From Dehalococcoidia bacterium (GTDB lineage Bacteria; Chloroflexota; Dehalococcoidia; SZUA-161; SpSt-899), in the NCBI GenBank assembly GCA_023271485.1, contig JALPXT010000001.1:1-32506 (forward strand): a stretch of DNA of 32,506 nt. The letters are read 5' to 3'. Under the pieces are notes generated by a model. The model was not told the DNA's origin. It saw only the letters and a program-made list of their open reading frames with translations, and made no database searches. The position numbers were made by a program, and so were the translations under genes. Positions 24,456 to 31,633 of this stretch are shown one piece after another. Every line of letters starts with the position of its first letter. The first letter of the stretch is position 1.

Positions 24456-25544
24456 TTAGAAAACCGCCCTCTTTTTGTGGCGCAGTAGATAGAGGAAAAA
24501 CGGCGCTCCAAAAAAGGCGGTTATCACCCCCACCGGTATCTCAGTGGGCGCCAGCATCGTTCGTGCCGCCGTATCAGCCAGGATTAAGAAACCAGCCCCA
24601 GCAAAGGTAGTCAATGGCAGCAAGAAGCGGTGGTCAGGTCCCCAGATGAGGCGCACCGCGTGGGGGACGATGATGCCCACAAATCCAATAGTCCCCACAA
24701 AGCTGACTGCGGCGGCAGTGATGAGAGTTGCCGCCACCAGCAAAATCAACTTGACACGCTCGACGTTAATTCCCAGTTGCTGTGCCTGTTCCTCGTCCAG
24801 TTGCATCACATTTAGTGGTCGGGCATAAAGCCAGATGAATACCACCCCGATGACACAGGGCGCAGCAATCATCCATACTTGCTCCCAGTTGCTCAGGGAG
24901 AATCTTCCCATAAGCCAGGCGATTATGCCGTGCAATCTCTCCCCTGAAATAATCATTAAGTAGGAAGTGATTGAGCCGAGAAAGGCACCCAGAGCTACAC
25001 CGGCCAGAATAAGAGTGGTTACCGGTAGGGTCTTGCCCACCCTGGCTATGGAATAGACGACGGCCACCGCCATCAGGGCACCGACAAAGGCCAGCGCGGG
25101 GATGAGACTAAGGCCGGCCACTGACCAGGGGAGAAGGAATCCAACCACCGCGCCCAGGGCCGCCCCCTGGGCTACCCCGATGAGATAGGGATCAGCCAGA
25201 GGGTTACGAAACAGCCCCTGATAGGTAGCCCCGGCCACGGCCAGGGCCGCACCGACCAGGCCTGCCAGCATCACCCGGGGCAGGCGAATATCAAGAATGA
25301 TCGTCTCCGTGGCATCCGGCCAAGCATGGATATCTGTAAAGGGCAACTGGGAAACCAACACCTCCCATATAGTGCCAATGGGAATGTGGGTGCTTCCCAT
25401 CGCTGAAGCAACAACCATAACCACTCCCAGAAGCAGTGCCAGCCCGGCAATGCTGTACAGCCGGGTTCGCCAGCGAGGCGAATAGGCTGGGGTAGCTTCC
25501 GGCAGCGGCATGGTCGTAGTATCAGGCGGGTTGAATGATGTCAT
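24456..25544 (-). CDS. btuC: FecCD/BtuC-family ABC transporter permease
   Basis: The 362-residue permease has about ten hydrophobic segments. Family landmarks are LDIRLPRVMLAGLVGAALAV, the GATYQGLFRNPLADPYLIG stretch (split here for length: GATYQGLFRN then PLADPYLIG), and the cytoplasmic coupling region FVGIIVPHAVR. It forms the membrane channel of the BtuFCD importer. It starts 2 bases before the btuF stop side (stop at 25547), so the genes are tightly coupled. Confidence 0.9.
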   Translation of the reverse strand: MTSFNPPDTTTMPLPEATPAYSPRWRTRLYSIAGLALLLGVVMVVASAMGSTHIPIGTIWEVLVSQLPFTDIHAWPDATETIILDIRLPRVMLAGLVGAALAVAGATYQGLFRNPLADPYLIGVAQGAALGAVVGFLLPWSVAGLSLIPALAFVGALMAVAVVYSIARVGKTLPVTTLILAGVALGAFLGSITSYLMIISGERLHGIIAWLMGRFSLSNWEQVWMIAAPCVIGVVFIWLYARPLNVMQLDEEQAQQLGINVERVKLILLVAATLITAAAVSFVGTIGFVGIIVPHAVRLIWGPDHRFLLPLTTFAGAGFLILADTAARTMLAPTEIPVGVITAFFGAPFFLYLLRHKKRAVF

Positions 25545-25546
25545 CG

Positions 25547-26458
25547 TTACTCCTGGAAAAGTTCGGGCTGGAGAAGTCCGGCCAATTCTTCCAGGGCATC
25601 AACCAGCCTTGGTCCCGGGCGCTGGAATGGATCTTCCTCAACCAGGTATACCCGGTCTTCCATTCCTGCTGTGGTTGCTGCCAAACGGGGGTCATCCTTT
25701 ACTCCGGCTGCGCCGTGAGTGGCGATAATCACCTGGGGATCTCGGGCAATGACCGTTTCCAGATCAATAACCGCCCAGTCGGCGAGGTCATGAGCAATGT
25801 TTTTCCCCCCGGCTTTAATGATCAGGTCATTTGCGAAGGTTCCTGATCCAGCGACCCATAGCGGGTCATGCCAGACTAGATGTAGAACCCGTGGTCTTTG
25901 CTCATCAGTCAGAAGCTGTGTTCTGGCAGTTATTGCCTCGATTCTCTCCTTGAGATCGGTAACCAGCCGGATGGCCTCCTCACTCTTGCCGGTGATTTCC
26001 CCGACTAAGGCAATATTAGCAAGTACCCTACCCAGGGTCTTTGGCGCCAGGACAAAGACAGTTATGCCGACCTCCTCCAGGGCGGCGATTCCATCCGGAT
26101 GGTGAATGCCAGCGGCCAGCACCAGGTCTGGCTCACGGGCGACCACCCTCTCCAGATCGAAGGGAACAAAACCACCCACCTTAGGTATATCCAGAGCCGC
26201 CTCAGGGTAATTGCACCACTCGGTCACCCCGACTATCCTATCCCCAAGACCGAGGGCAAAGAGGATTTCGGTATTACTCGGGGCAACGGAAACAATCCTT
26301 TGCGGGATTTTTTCGATGGTTACCGTTCTTCCCAGGTCGTCGACAAATGTACGGGGCACAGGTTCCACAGGCTCGACCGGCCTGGGGCACGCACCTGCTA
26401 GGGCAAGCGTCAGGATGAGGGTAAGAGCGATCAGGATTCTTGTCCAGTGTCCGTTCAT
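25547..26458 (-). CDS. btuF: Cobalamin/corrinoid-binding lipoprotein
   Basis: The periplasmic-binding-protein-like component (303 residues from the ATG at 26458, which follows a perfect AGGAGG). The N-terminus is basic, then a hydrophobic stretch ending LALAGAC, a lipoprotein signal with the anchoring Cys. The mature part starts TFVDDLGRTVTIEKIPQRIV and continues VSVAPSNTEILFALGLGDRI and GVTEWCNYP, the BtuF/FecB fold. It hands substrate to BtuC. A frame extending further upstream to 26527 lacks a ribosome site and would put 23 residues before the signal peptide, so I reject that start. Confidence 0.88.
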   Translation of the reverse strand: MNGHWTRILIALTLILTLALAGACPRPVEPVEPVPRTFVDDLGRTVTIEKIPQRIVSVAPSNTEILFALGLGDRIVGVTEWCNYPEAALDIPKVGGFVPFDLERVVAREPDLVLAAGIHHPDGIAALEEVGITVFVLAPKTLGRVLANIALVGEITGKSEEAIRLVTDLKERIEAITARTQLLTDEQRPRVLHLVWHDPLWVAGSGTFANDLIIKAGGKNIAHDLADWAVIDLETVIARDPQVIIATHGAAGVKDDPRLAATTAGMEDRVYLVEEDPFQRPGPRLVDALEELAGLLQPELFQE

Positions 26459-26564
26459 TATAGCCTCCTTTCTACTGGATGTTGAACTTCTTCGGTGTTT
26501 TACCGATGCACCGGTCAGCCTTTTCAACGGCTAGAACATGTCTCTATCACCCCCCTTCAAATAG

Positions 26565-26591
26565 AAATCCCCGCCTCCAGGGCGGGGATTT
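26565..26591 (-). terminator. Hairpin of the btuF riboswitch expression platform
   Basis: AAATCCCCGCC and GGCGGGGATTT form a perfect 11-bp stem with a 5-base loop between aptamer and btuF. The bases after it on the minus strand (CTATTTG) are only weakly U-rich, so it may attenuate transcription modestly or act with an alternative fold. Confidence 0.6.
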
Positions 26592-26640
26592 CCGACAAAA
26601 CTAAAATCCTTCCCTCCCCTCGGAGGCGTTGAGATCGAAT

Positions 26641-26753
26641 CAGAGGCTGGCGTTCTGGCTTCCCCTCAGCAGGGGTCACAGTGGCGGGGCCGCGCCGGAT
26701 TCGCACCGGACTTGCTCTCCATTTCAGCCCTGGCTCATGCTCGGGCACCTCTG
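26641..26753 (-). promoter_or_regulatory. Cobalamin riboswitch upstream of btuFCD
   Basis: Reading the minus strand, P1 pairs CAGAGG (26748-26753) with CCTCTG (26641-26646). Inside are GAGGTGCCC, GTCCGGTGCGAATCCGG and the highly conserved B12-box region GGCCCCGCCACTGTGAC followed by GAAGCCAGAACGCC. The aptamer is compact (113 bases) compared with the second riboswitch in this window. Binding of cobalamin should reduce btuFCD expression. Confidence 0.9.
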
Positions 26754-26754
26754 T

Positions 26755-26847
26755 CAAGCTATTCAATTGTAGATTACTATATATTATATTAGCAGTATCA
26801 TCATCTCTTGTCAAGCGGAAGCACGGCAAGAACCGGCGGAGGCACTC
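26755..26847 (-). repeat. Promoter-bearing repeat module, copy 1 (btuF operon)
   Basis: This 93-base block is closely repeated at 30601-30693. On the minus strand it carries TTGACA (26809-26814), 17 bases, then TAATAT (26786-26791), so it is the promoter of the riboswitch-btuFCD transcript. The start point would be about 26779, just before the aptamer. The two copies share the -35, most of the spacer and the flanks GCAAGAACCGGCG / CAATTGAATAGCTTG. Confidence 0.8.
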
Positions 26848-26879
26848 CCCAGAGGTAGTTGCCCTCAAACATCATCGAA

Positions 26880-27635
26880 CTAGGCTAACCACAACCATTG
26901 GTTGTAAGCCAGCAGAGAGACAAGAATAAGCACCCAAACCTCAGCTACTTCATTTATAGCCCCGTAGGTGTCACCAGTAAGACCAGAAAACTTACGCTTA
27001 AAATAGGTTCCCATGGCTATCACTATAACCCAGATGCCCGCCATTATAGCTAAGCCTGCCAGTTGGGCTAAAACCACAGTTGCTGCCAAAGTTACCAGTG
27101 TGGCTAAAGTAAGCATCTGCCAATTAGCTTTCTGCTTGAATGACTTGCCCAGACCTGATGGCTGGGCAGCGGGATAGGCGAAGCCGGCATAGACCATTGT
27201 CCACCGACTTATTACCGGCATAAGCACCAGGGTCGACATCAGTAAAGGTTCAGGTAGGCTATTTAGTGAGATATACTTGACCAACAATAGGCAGCAGATG
27301 CCGACAACACCAAAAGCGCCCACCCGACTGTCACGCATTATTTCCCATCTTTCCTGCGGAGTCTTGTGACCAGCGATACCGTCGCAGGTATCAACAAAGC
27401 CATCAAGGTGCAATGCGCCACTAATCACCACCAAGCAAACAATCAGCAGTACATTTACTACAGCCGAAGGTAGGATAAGACTCAAAAGCCAACTCAAACC
27501 AGCTAAAATAAGACCAATTATGATACCGACCACAGGGTAGTAACCCATCGACCGTCCTATTTCGTCCGGCCTAACCTCACGTGGCGAGGGTATGGGTATA
27601 ATGGTTAGAAACCGTATCGCGGCCAGCAACGCCAA
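26880..27635 (-). CDS. cobS: Adenosylcobinamide-GDP ribazoletransferase (cobalamin synthase)
   Basis: CobS joins adenosylcobinamide-GDP to alpha-ribazole (or its phosphate) at the membrane. The 251-residue protein from a TTG at 27635 starts LALLAAIRFLTIIPIP and has the catalytic-looking SGALHLDGFVDTCDGIAG, DSRVGAFGVVG, and several membrane segments. A longer open frame runs to 27839, but its first 68 residues are just the cobT sequence in another phase. The TTG lies 4 bases past the cobT stop, with GGAAGAG upstream, so I choose it. Co-transcribed with cobT. Confidence 0.88.
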   Translation of the reverse strand: MALLAAIRFLTIIPIPSPREVRPDEIGRSMGYYPVVGIIIGLILAGLSWLLSLILPSAVVNVLLIVCLVVISGALHLDGFVDTCDGIAGHKTPQERWEIMRDSRVGAFGVVGICCLLLVKYISLNSLPEPLLMSTLVLMPVISRWTMVYAGFAYPAAQPSGLGKSFKQKANWQMLTLATLVTLAATVVLAQLAGLAIMAGIWVIVIAMGTYFKRKFSGLTGDTYGAINEVAEVWVLILVSLLAYNQWLWLA

Positions 27636-27639
27636 CTTG

Positions 27640-28701
27640 TCACTCTTCCTTCTCTGATACCGCAGCCTCGGCAAAGGTGGCCATCTCAGCCAGCACCCTG
27701 GCTGAAGTCTCAACCAGAAATATTCCCAGGGCGGCACCGGTGCCCTCACCCAGACGCATGTCCATGCTGAGCAACGGCTTAAGCCCAAGATGTTCAAGCA
27801 ATAACCGATGACCTGACTCAGCGGAAAGATGGGCGGCAATAAGGTAGTCCTTTAATCCTGGTGCCAGGGCAGTAGCAATGAGGGCGGCTGCCCCTGAGAT
27901 AAAGCCATCGATAACTACCGGGATGCGGTGAGCCGCCGCTCCGAGCATCACCCCGGCTAAGCCGCCAATCTCAAATCCACCTACCCTGGCCAGCACGGTT
28001 AAAGGCTGTTCAGGGTCAGGGCGATTTACCTCCAGAGCCCTCTTAATTACCTCCACTTTATGAGCAAGCTGTTCATCAGTTATGCCGGTACCGCGGCCGG
28101 TAACCCTGGTCACTGGTTTCCCAGTCATAACGGAACAGATAGCGGCACTGGGGGTGGTATTCCCAATGCCCATATCGCCGGTGCCGACTATATCCAGACC
28201 CTTAGCCACCTCGTCTCTTACTATTTCAATCCCACTCTCTACTGCGGTTATTGCCTGCTCCTCAGTCATCGCCGCACCAGTCGCCATATTCCGGGTGCCA
28301 GGGGCAACCTTTCTGGATACTAAATGAGGGTTGGGCGTTAGCTCGGATGCCACCCCCATATCTACCACAATAATTCTGGTGCCGACCTGGCGGGCAATCA
28401 CATTTATCCCGGCTCCGCCACCGAGGAAATTATAAACCATCTGAGTGGTAACCTCTTGCGGCCAGTTGCCGACCTTCTCTGCTAATACCCCATGGTCACC
28501 AGCCATAGTAATAATCGCTTTGTGCCTGATTTGAGGCCTAGGATTACCTTGAATACCAGCGAGTTTAATGGATAATTCCTCCAGCCTACCCAGGCTGCCC
28601 TGCGGTTTGGTCAACATGTCCTGCCGGGCTTGAGCCTGAGCCATTGCCTCTTGATCCAGTGGTTTTATCATTCCGATCGTATTGGACAGAAGTTCCGACA
28701 T
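27640..28701 (-). CDS. cobT: Nicotinate-nucleotide--dimethylbenzimidazole phosphoribosyltransferase
   Basis: CobT activates the lower ligand base by moving phosphoribose from nicotinate mononucleotide to dimethylbenzimidazole or a related base. The 353-residue protein shows QARQDMLTKPQGSLGRLEEL, MAGDHGVLAEKVGNWPQEVT, GAGINVIARQ, GTGDMGIGNTTPSAA and, near the end, MRLGEGTGAALG with the catalytic Glu. A strong AAGGAGG precedes the ATG. Together with CobS, CobU and CobQ it completes nucleotide-loop assembly; with the broken dehydrogenase gene it lies under the second riboswitch. Confidence 0.94.
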   Translation of the reverse strand: MSELLSNTIGMIKPLDQEAMAQAQARQDMLTKPQGSLGRLEELSIKLAGIQGNPRPQIRHKAIITMAGDHGVLAEKVGNWPQEVTTQMVYNFLGGGAGINVIARQVGTRIIVVDMGVASELTPNPHLVSRKVAPGTRNMATGAAMTEEQAITAVESGIEIVRDEVAKGLDIVGTGDMGIGNTTPSAAICSVMTGKPVTRVTGRGTGITDEQLAHKVEVIKRALEVNRPDPEQPLTVLARVGGFEIGGLAGVMLGAAAHRIPVVIDGFISGAAALIATALAPGLKDYLIAAHLSAESGHRLLLEHLGLKPLLSMDMRLGEGTGAALGIFLVETSARVLAEMATFAEAAVSEKEE

Positions 28702-28785
28702 CCTATTCCTCCTTCTTATTTAGTTATTGAACATCCCGGCTTCTTTTCTATATCATTATCGTTAATTCATAGCCCAGCCTCCTTT

Positions 28786-29266
28786 TCAAGAGAATGTGAC
28801 GATGGCTTTCAGTCCTTCGCGATTTGCCACATACCCCATGCCCTCCTGTATCTCACTCAGCGAGAGCCGCTTTGTGATAAGCCTGGCAACCGGCACCGTG
28901 CCCGAAGCTATCAGTCTGAGCGCCGCTGAGTTCTGGGCAGCAGTAGAGCCATAGGCACCAACGATGGTGAGTTCCTTATAGTGAGTCAGATTTGTATCGA
29001 GAAGAATTTGAGCCGTCTCCGGGGGCAACCCAGAAAAGAGACAGAGCCGCTCCCGGGGTGCGGCTCTCAACTACCACCCCGGCAACTTCATGCCCCAGTG
29101 TGCGTGGGTAGTGCACATCCCGGTAACCGCGCTGGAACATCTTTACATCGGTACTGCAGATGGAGCATGCCTGAGTTTTCATAAGAAGACCGCCATCTGG
29201 GCATAGTGGCATTGCCACTTCGTCTAGCATCAGCCGCCCGGGGGCTTCCATGATAGCCGCTTTCAT
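28786..29266 (-). pseudogene. Zinc-type alcohol dehydrogenase (MDR), internally deleted
   Basis: The first frame (from ATG 29266, behind GGAGGGG) opens MKAAIMEAPGRLMLDEV and holds the MDR N-terminus with CSICSTDVK (zinc Cys) and TLGHEVAGVV. Near 29065 it switches phase to GGRxxLFSGLP-like sequence (RERLCLFSGLPPETAQ) and the C-terminal NLTHYKELTIVGAYGS...GLKAIVTF. A normal protein of this threonine/sorbitol dehydrogenase type has about 340 residues; roughly 150-160 from the middle, including the NAD-binding Rossmann core, are gone. It is the first coding remnant after the second cobalamin riboswitch and precedes cobT, so it may have had a corrinoid-linked role. Confidence 0.82.
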
Positions 29267-29283
29267 AAGTTACCCCTCCAATA

Positions 29284-29322
29284 AACACAAAAATCCCTAA
29301 ACCAAACTCGGTTTAGGGATTT
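29284..29322 (-). terminator. Rho-independent terminator of the second cobalamin riboswitch
   Basis: A perfect 13-bp stem (29310-29322 with 29291-29303, GGTTTAGGGATTT and its complement) encloses a 6-base loop. On the minus strand it is followed by TTGTGTTTAT. It sits between aptamer and the ribosome site of the dehydrogenase remnant, a classic attenuator. Confidence 0.85.
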
Positions 29323-29358
29323 ACCATCTCCCTCAGCCCTTTCCTCCGGGGCTTAATC

Positions 29359-29533
29359 AACTTGTTGGCAGGTCTTCTGGCTCTTAGGTCACCCTACTCC
29401 TTGACGCCTTCCCATTTCGCTCAGGCGAAACAGTGGCACTATGTCAAGTTTCGTCCCTAATCACAGCGGCGGGACCGCACCCGACTTTCACGGGTTTCCC
29501 TTTTAAGCTTCTGTTTCAAAGCACCGACAAGTT
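29359..29533 (-). promoter_or_regulatory. Cobalamin riboswitch upstream of the dehydrogenase remnant-cobT-cobS
   Basis: On the minus strand P1 pairs AACTTGT (29527-29533) with ACAAGTT (29359-29365). Conserved pieces follow in the usual order: GTCGGTGC, TTAAAAGGGAAACCCGTGAA, GTCGGGTGCGGTCCCGCCGC, GCTGTGA, and at the 3' side GAGCCAGAAGACCTGCC. At 175 bases it is a standard full-length aptamer, larger than the one before btuF. Confidence 0.93.
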
Positions 29534-29536
29534 CTC

Positions 29537-29565
29537 TTATTAAAGAGTCAAATATAGCTTATCAA
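29537..29565 (-). promoter_or_regulatory. Promoter of the second riboswitch transcript
   Basis: TTGATA (29560-29565) and TAATAA (29537-29542) lie 17 bases apart on the minus strand, placing the start just ahead of the aptamer. A TTGACA at 29579-29584 is a weaker alternative because its 17-base partner (TAAGCT) is poor. Confidence 0.65.
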
Positions 29566-29609
29566 ATAAGTTAGAATTTGTCAAATCCCTTGCTGTGTGT
29601 TCAGCCATA

Positions 29610-29691
29610 AGTTCGGACATCTCCCTGAACCATTCTGCTATTTTCTCATCTCTTTAAACTCGTCGCCCGCAATTGCCTATAACGTGATTGG
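29610..29691 (-). repeat. 82-bp post-palindrome repeat, copy 1
   Basis: This stretch and 30718-30799 differ at about five of 82 positions. Each begins (minus strand) inside an attC-like palindrome and runs on through GCAATTGCGGGCGACGAG, TTTAAAGAGATGAGAAAATA and AGAATGGTTCAGGGAGATG. One frame reads RDEKI-A/V-EWFREM-S/P-EL, with stops just upstream; this may be the tail of a lost gene. Confidence 0.75.
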
Positions 29692-29747
29692 CAGACACTC
29701 AGTGCCCTGAGGGGATTGAGCAAAGCGTAGTGTATGCCGTGTTAACC
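29677..29747 (-). repeat. attC-like palindrome S1
   Basis: Outer boxes GGTTAAC and GTTATAG (minus strand) bracket a 10-base stem (29689-29698 with 29730-29739, eight Watson-Crick pairs, one G-T). There is one base between box and stem on one side and five (ATCAC) on the other. The TAA stop of the DUF3368 gene lies inside the first box. Geometry repeats in S2 and S3. Confidence 0.5.
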
Positions 29748-30305
29748 GAAGTTCGCCCGCTCCTCCGCTTTGTTCTTATATGAGCTTTGATTGGTGTAGA
29801 TGTATAGCTGCTCAATGGCCAGTTCTACGATGGCTCGGGTGACGAAAAGGCTGCTTAGATCATAGAGGTCAACAATACGGCGCTTTGCCTCAGCCAGCGA
29901 AATATATCCCATGCGGTAAGCTCTAACCACCATACCCAAGGATCCCACCGGGGTCAAGCTCAAGCGTTTCGCTGCCTCTCGCACGGCTAAGTCATCAGTC
30001 AACAGAATTGGCACACCTATCTGCCGACAAAGATATAGGCATTCACATTCCCCAGCATGTAGCTCTTCCAGGCTGTTCTCCACTATGAACTGGGTGACTT
30101 CTGCTTGAAGCAGGGTATGCGGTTGCACATTGCTCAATCTCAAAACATCCGCTTGGGAAGTTCGCCCTTGTTCAACGGTCTCCAGCCACACAGCATCTGG
30201 GATGTGCAAGGTCTCGAAGATGCGTAGAAGTGGGAGGCAGTCAATCTCGCAAAGGTGGATAAGCGGGCCGGCATCAGATACGGCACTTATTCCTCCAGTG
30301 CCCAC
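29742..30305 (-). CDS. DUF3368 family PIN-like toxin
   Basis: The 187-residue protein has the DUF3368 pattern: SDAGPLIHLCEIDCLPLL near the start (first PIN Asp), an acidic centre in LHAGECECLYLCRQ, and ILLTDDLAVREAAK with the usual DD pair, then GSLGMVVRAYRMGYIS. Such proteins are PIN-like nucleases paired with UPF0175 antitoxins. It overlaps the upstream UPF0175 gene by 19 bases. Its C-terminal tail (about 30 residues) runs right into the attC-like palindrome, so it may be slightly altered there. Confidence 0.82.
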   Translation of the reverse strand: MGTGGISAVSDAGPLIHLCEIDCLPLLRIFETLHIPDAVWLETVEQGRTSQADVLRLSNVQPHTLLQAEVTQFIVENSLEELHAGECECLYLCRQIGVPILLTDDLAVREAAKRLSLTPVGSLGMVVRAYRMGYISLAEAKRRIVDLYDLSSLFVTRAIVELAIEQLYIYTNQSSYKNKAEERANFG

Positions 30306-30535
30306 GCCAGATCCTCCATCATTGCCTCGTGCTGACGCTCCGCCAGTTCGACCCAGTCAATCCCCACGGATTTAATGGCCTCATCCCGGGAAATCTCGTG
30401 CCGCAGGTAGCGCCCTAAGATATGCTCTCGCCACAATTGCCGTAGGCCGATTTGAAAGGCCCTCGTTAGTACTTCAGCCTCTGGCTTCTTGGTCTCACGG
30501 GTGAGCGATTCCAGATAAGTTAATGTGCTTTCCAT
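30287..30535 (-). CDS. UPF0175 family antitoxin-like protein
   Basis: The 82-residue protein resembles UPF0175: a ribbon-helix-like N-terminal part (AEVLTRAFQIGLRQLWREHI), then the family's 'Y-x-x-x-x-I-S-x-x-E-A' pattern as YLRHEISRDEAIKSVGID. It is followed by the overlapping DUF3368 gene, the common pairing for a toxin-antitoxin module. Transcription should start from the promoter module at 30601-30693; GGAGGGAAAG precedes the ATG. Confidence 0.8.
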   Translation of the reverse strand: MESTLTYLESLTRETKKPEAEVLTRAFQIGLRQLWREHILGRYLRHEISRDEAIKSVGIDWVELAERQHEAMMEDLAWALEE

Positions 30536-30600
30536 AGCGCTTTCCCTCCAAATCTCTTTTCTCCGCCTCTCTCACTAAAATATCAGTCCTGCTGATGCTT

Positions 30601-30693
30601 CAAGCTATTCAATTGTACTTTGCTATACGCTACATTAGCAGTATCATCATTCTTTGTCAAGCGGAAGCATGGCAAAAACCGGCGTGGGCACTC
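30601..30693 (-). repeat. Promoter-bearing repeat module, copy 2 (TA cassette)
   Basis: A copy of the block at 26755-26847. Minus-strand TTGACA (30655-30660), 17 bases, TAATGT (30632-30637). It lies about 100 bases upstream of the UPF0175 start and would drive that cassette. Confidence 0.8.
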
Positions 30694-30717
30694 AGCATTG
30701 GCTAAGGTTCAGAGATG

Positions 30718-30799
30718 AGTTCGGGCATCTCCCTGAACCATTCTACTATTTTCTCATCTCTTTAAACTCGTCGCCCGCAATTGTCTATAACGTGATCGG
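30718..30799 (-). repeat. 82-bp post-palindrome repeat, copy 2
   Basis: Second copy of the block at 29610-29691. Here it is followed downstream (minus strand) by the promoter module copy 2, whereas copy 1 is followed by the promoter of the second riboswitch. Confidence 0.75.
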
Positions 30800-30858
30800 G
30801 CTTGGAGCAGTGCGAAGCACTTGGGGAACGAAACGAAGCCGCAAAGCCCGTGTTATCT
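30785..30858 (-). repeat. attC-like palindrome S2
   Basis: Outer boxes AGATAAC and GTTATAG (minus strand) bracket a perfect 7-bp stem (CGGGCTT at 30797-30803 with AAGCCCG at 30844-30850), again with one base on one side and five (ATCAC) on the other. Total 74 bases. It lies about 40 bases past the DUF5615 gene stop. Confidence 0.55.
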
Positions 30859-30898
30859 GAAGTCCCAGTCGTTGTAAAGACAGTTACATCCTTGTCGC

Positions 30899-31264
30899 CT
30901 ATGGCTTCTGCGGAAGTGGACGCTGACGTATCCAACCGCGCCCGATTACAGTGAACTGTCCGTCAAGTGTGATGTGATCTACCTCGAGTAGCTTGATGAA
31001 GCGTTCTGCCGGTTCATCCGGAGTGATGGGGGCAAGCCGAAAATATGCGACACCGGCTGGAGAGGGCAGGCGACGGCGGTAAATTAGCTCGCCGTAGTCG
31101 CGGTCGAAAGTTAAGATGATGCGTTGTTCTCCGTGAACTCGTGATAAGACGGATTCATCCTTCGCGCCGGGGGAATCTTCGATGATGCTGGCAATATCAT
31201 AGCCGGCAACACGTAGACGACGAACGCTTGCTACCGGCACATCCTCGTTCGCCAGGAACTGCAT
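30899..31264 (-). CDS. DUF5615 family PIN-like toxin
   Basis: The 121-residue protein opens MQFLANEDVPVASVRRLRVAGYDI and has the DUF5615 landmarks FLxDE/D-like start (FLANEDVP), a middle RIILTFDRDYGELIY with conserved Asp residues, and ends with the RxRPLP-like tail. DUF5615 proteins are Mut7-C/PIN-like putative RNases and pair with DUF433 proteins, as here: its ATG overlaps the DUF433 stop. Toxin activity is by family association, not shown by sequence. Confidence 0.82.
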   Translation of the reverse strand: MQFLANEDVPVASVRRLRVAGYDIASIIEDSPGAKDESVLSRVHGEQRIILTFDRDYGELIYRRRLPSPAGVAYFRLAPITPDEPAERFIKLLEVDHITLDGQFTVIGRGWIRQRPLPQKP

Positions 31265-31506
31265 CAGTCGGCTCCAACGGGTGTGAGGACGAATAGCGCT
31301 TCTTCATGCATACATTCTGCTGCAAAGGCAAACACGGCCCGCAGGCTTTGCGGCGTGAGAGTGGGATAATTGTCCAGAACCTGCTTCTCGGTCCAGCCGG
31401 CTGCAAATAGGCCAAGAAGAAATTCAACGGAAAGCCGCGTGCCTTTGACCACTGGTTTGCCTGACAACACTTCCGCATCAGAGTGAATGTACTCTCTCCA
31501 GTTCAT
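31264..31506 (-). CDS. DUF433 family antitoxin-like protein
   Basis: An 80-residue DUF433 protein with the diagnostic GKPVVKGTRLSVEFLLGLFA (16-35) helix-turn-helix and YPTLTPQSLRAVFAFAAE. Likely antitoxin and autorepressor for the coupled DUF5615 gene. AGGAGGGAAAG precedes the ATG. Only 47 bases separate the start from the attC-like palindrome S3; I see no clear promoter, so transcription probably enters from the right. Confidence 0.85.
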   Translation of the reverse strand: MNWREYIHSDAEVLSGKPVVKGTRLSVEFLLGLFAAGWTEKQVLDNYPTLTPQSLRAVFAFAAECMHEEALFVLTPVGAD

Positions 31507-31553
31507 TAACTTTCCCTCCTAATCACAGCTCGGAATTTGTAGTCTGGAATTTC

Positions 31554-31633
31554 AGAAAACGTCTTGCGGATAAAAGAAGTTGCCGAAGGCAATTTGGGGG
31601 AATCTTTGATTCCCATTTTATCCGCTGTTTCCT
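31554..31633 (-). repeat. attC-like palindrome S3
   Basis: Outer boxes AGGAAAC and GTTTTCT (minus strand, 6 of 7 pair) bracket a perfect 10-bp stem (GCGGATAAAA at 31566-31575 with TTTTATCCGC at 31616-31625); spacing is one base on one side and five (AAGAC) on the other. The interior has two small hairpins, TTGCCGAAGGCAA and GGGAATCTTTGATTCCC. The stop codon of the HEPN-like remnant lies in the first arm. Confidence 0.6.

Noticed and set aside
26459..26527. Longer N-terminus for btuF
   Set aside because: It would put 23 mostly polar residues before a lipoprotein signal peptide; the perfect AGGAGG before 26458 decides the start.
26557..26868. Minus-strand open frame of 103 residues
   Set aside because: It runs through the btuF-side cobalamin riboswitch and its promoter; the conserved RNA motifs explain the sequence better than a protein.
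27636..27839. N-terminal extension of cobS
   Set aside because: These 68 codons are the cobT 3' end read in another phase; CobS homology starts at the TTG at 27635.
30654..30860. Plus-strand open frame of 68 residues
   Set aside because: It crosses the promoter module, the 82-bp repeat and palindrome S2, with no ribosome site or recognisable protein pattern.
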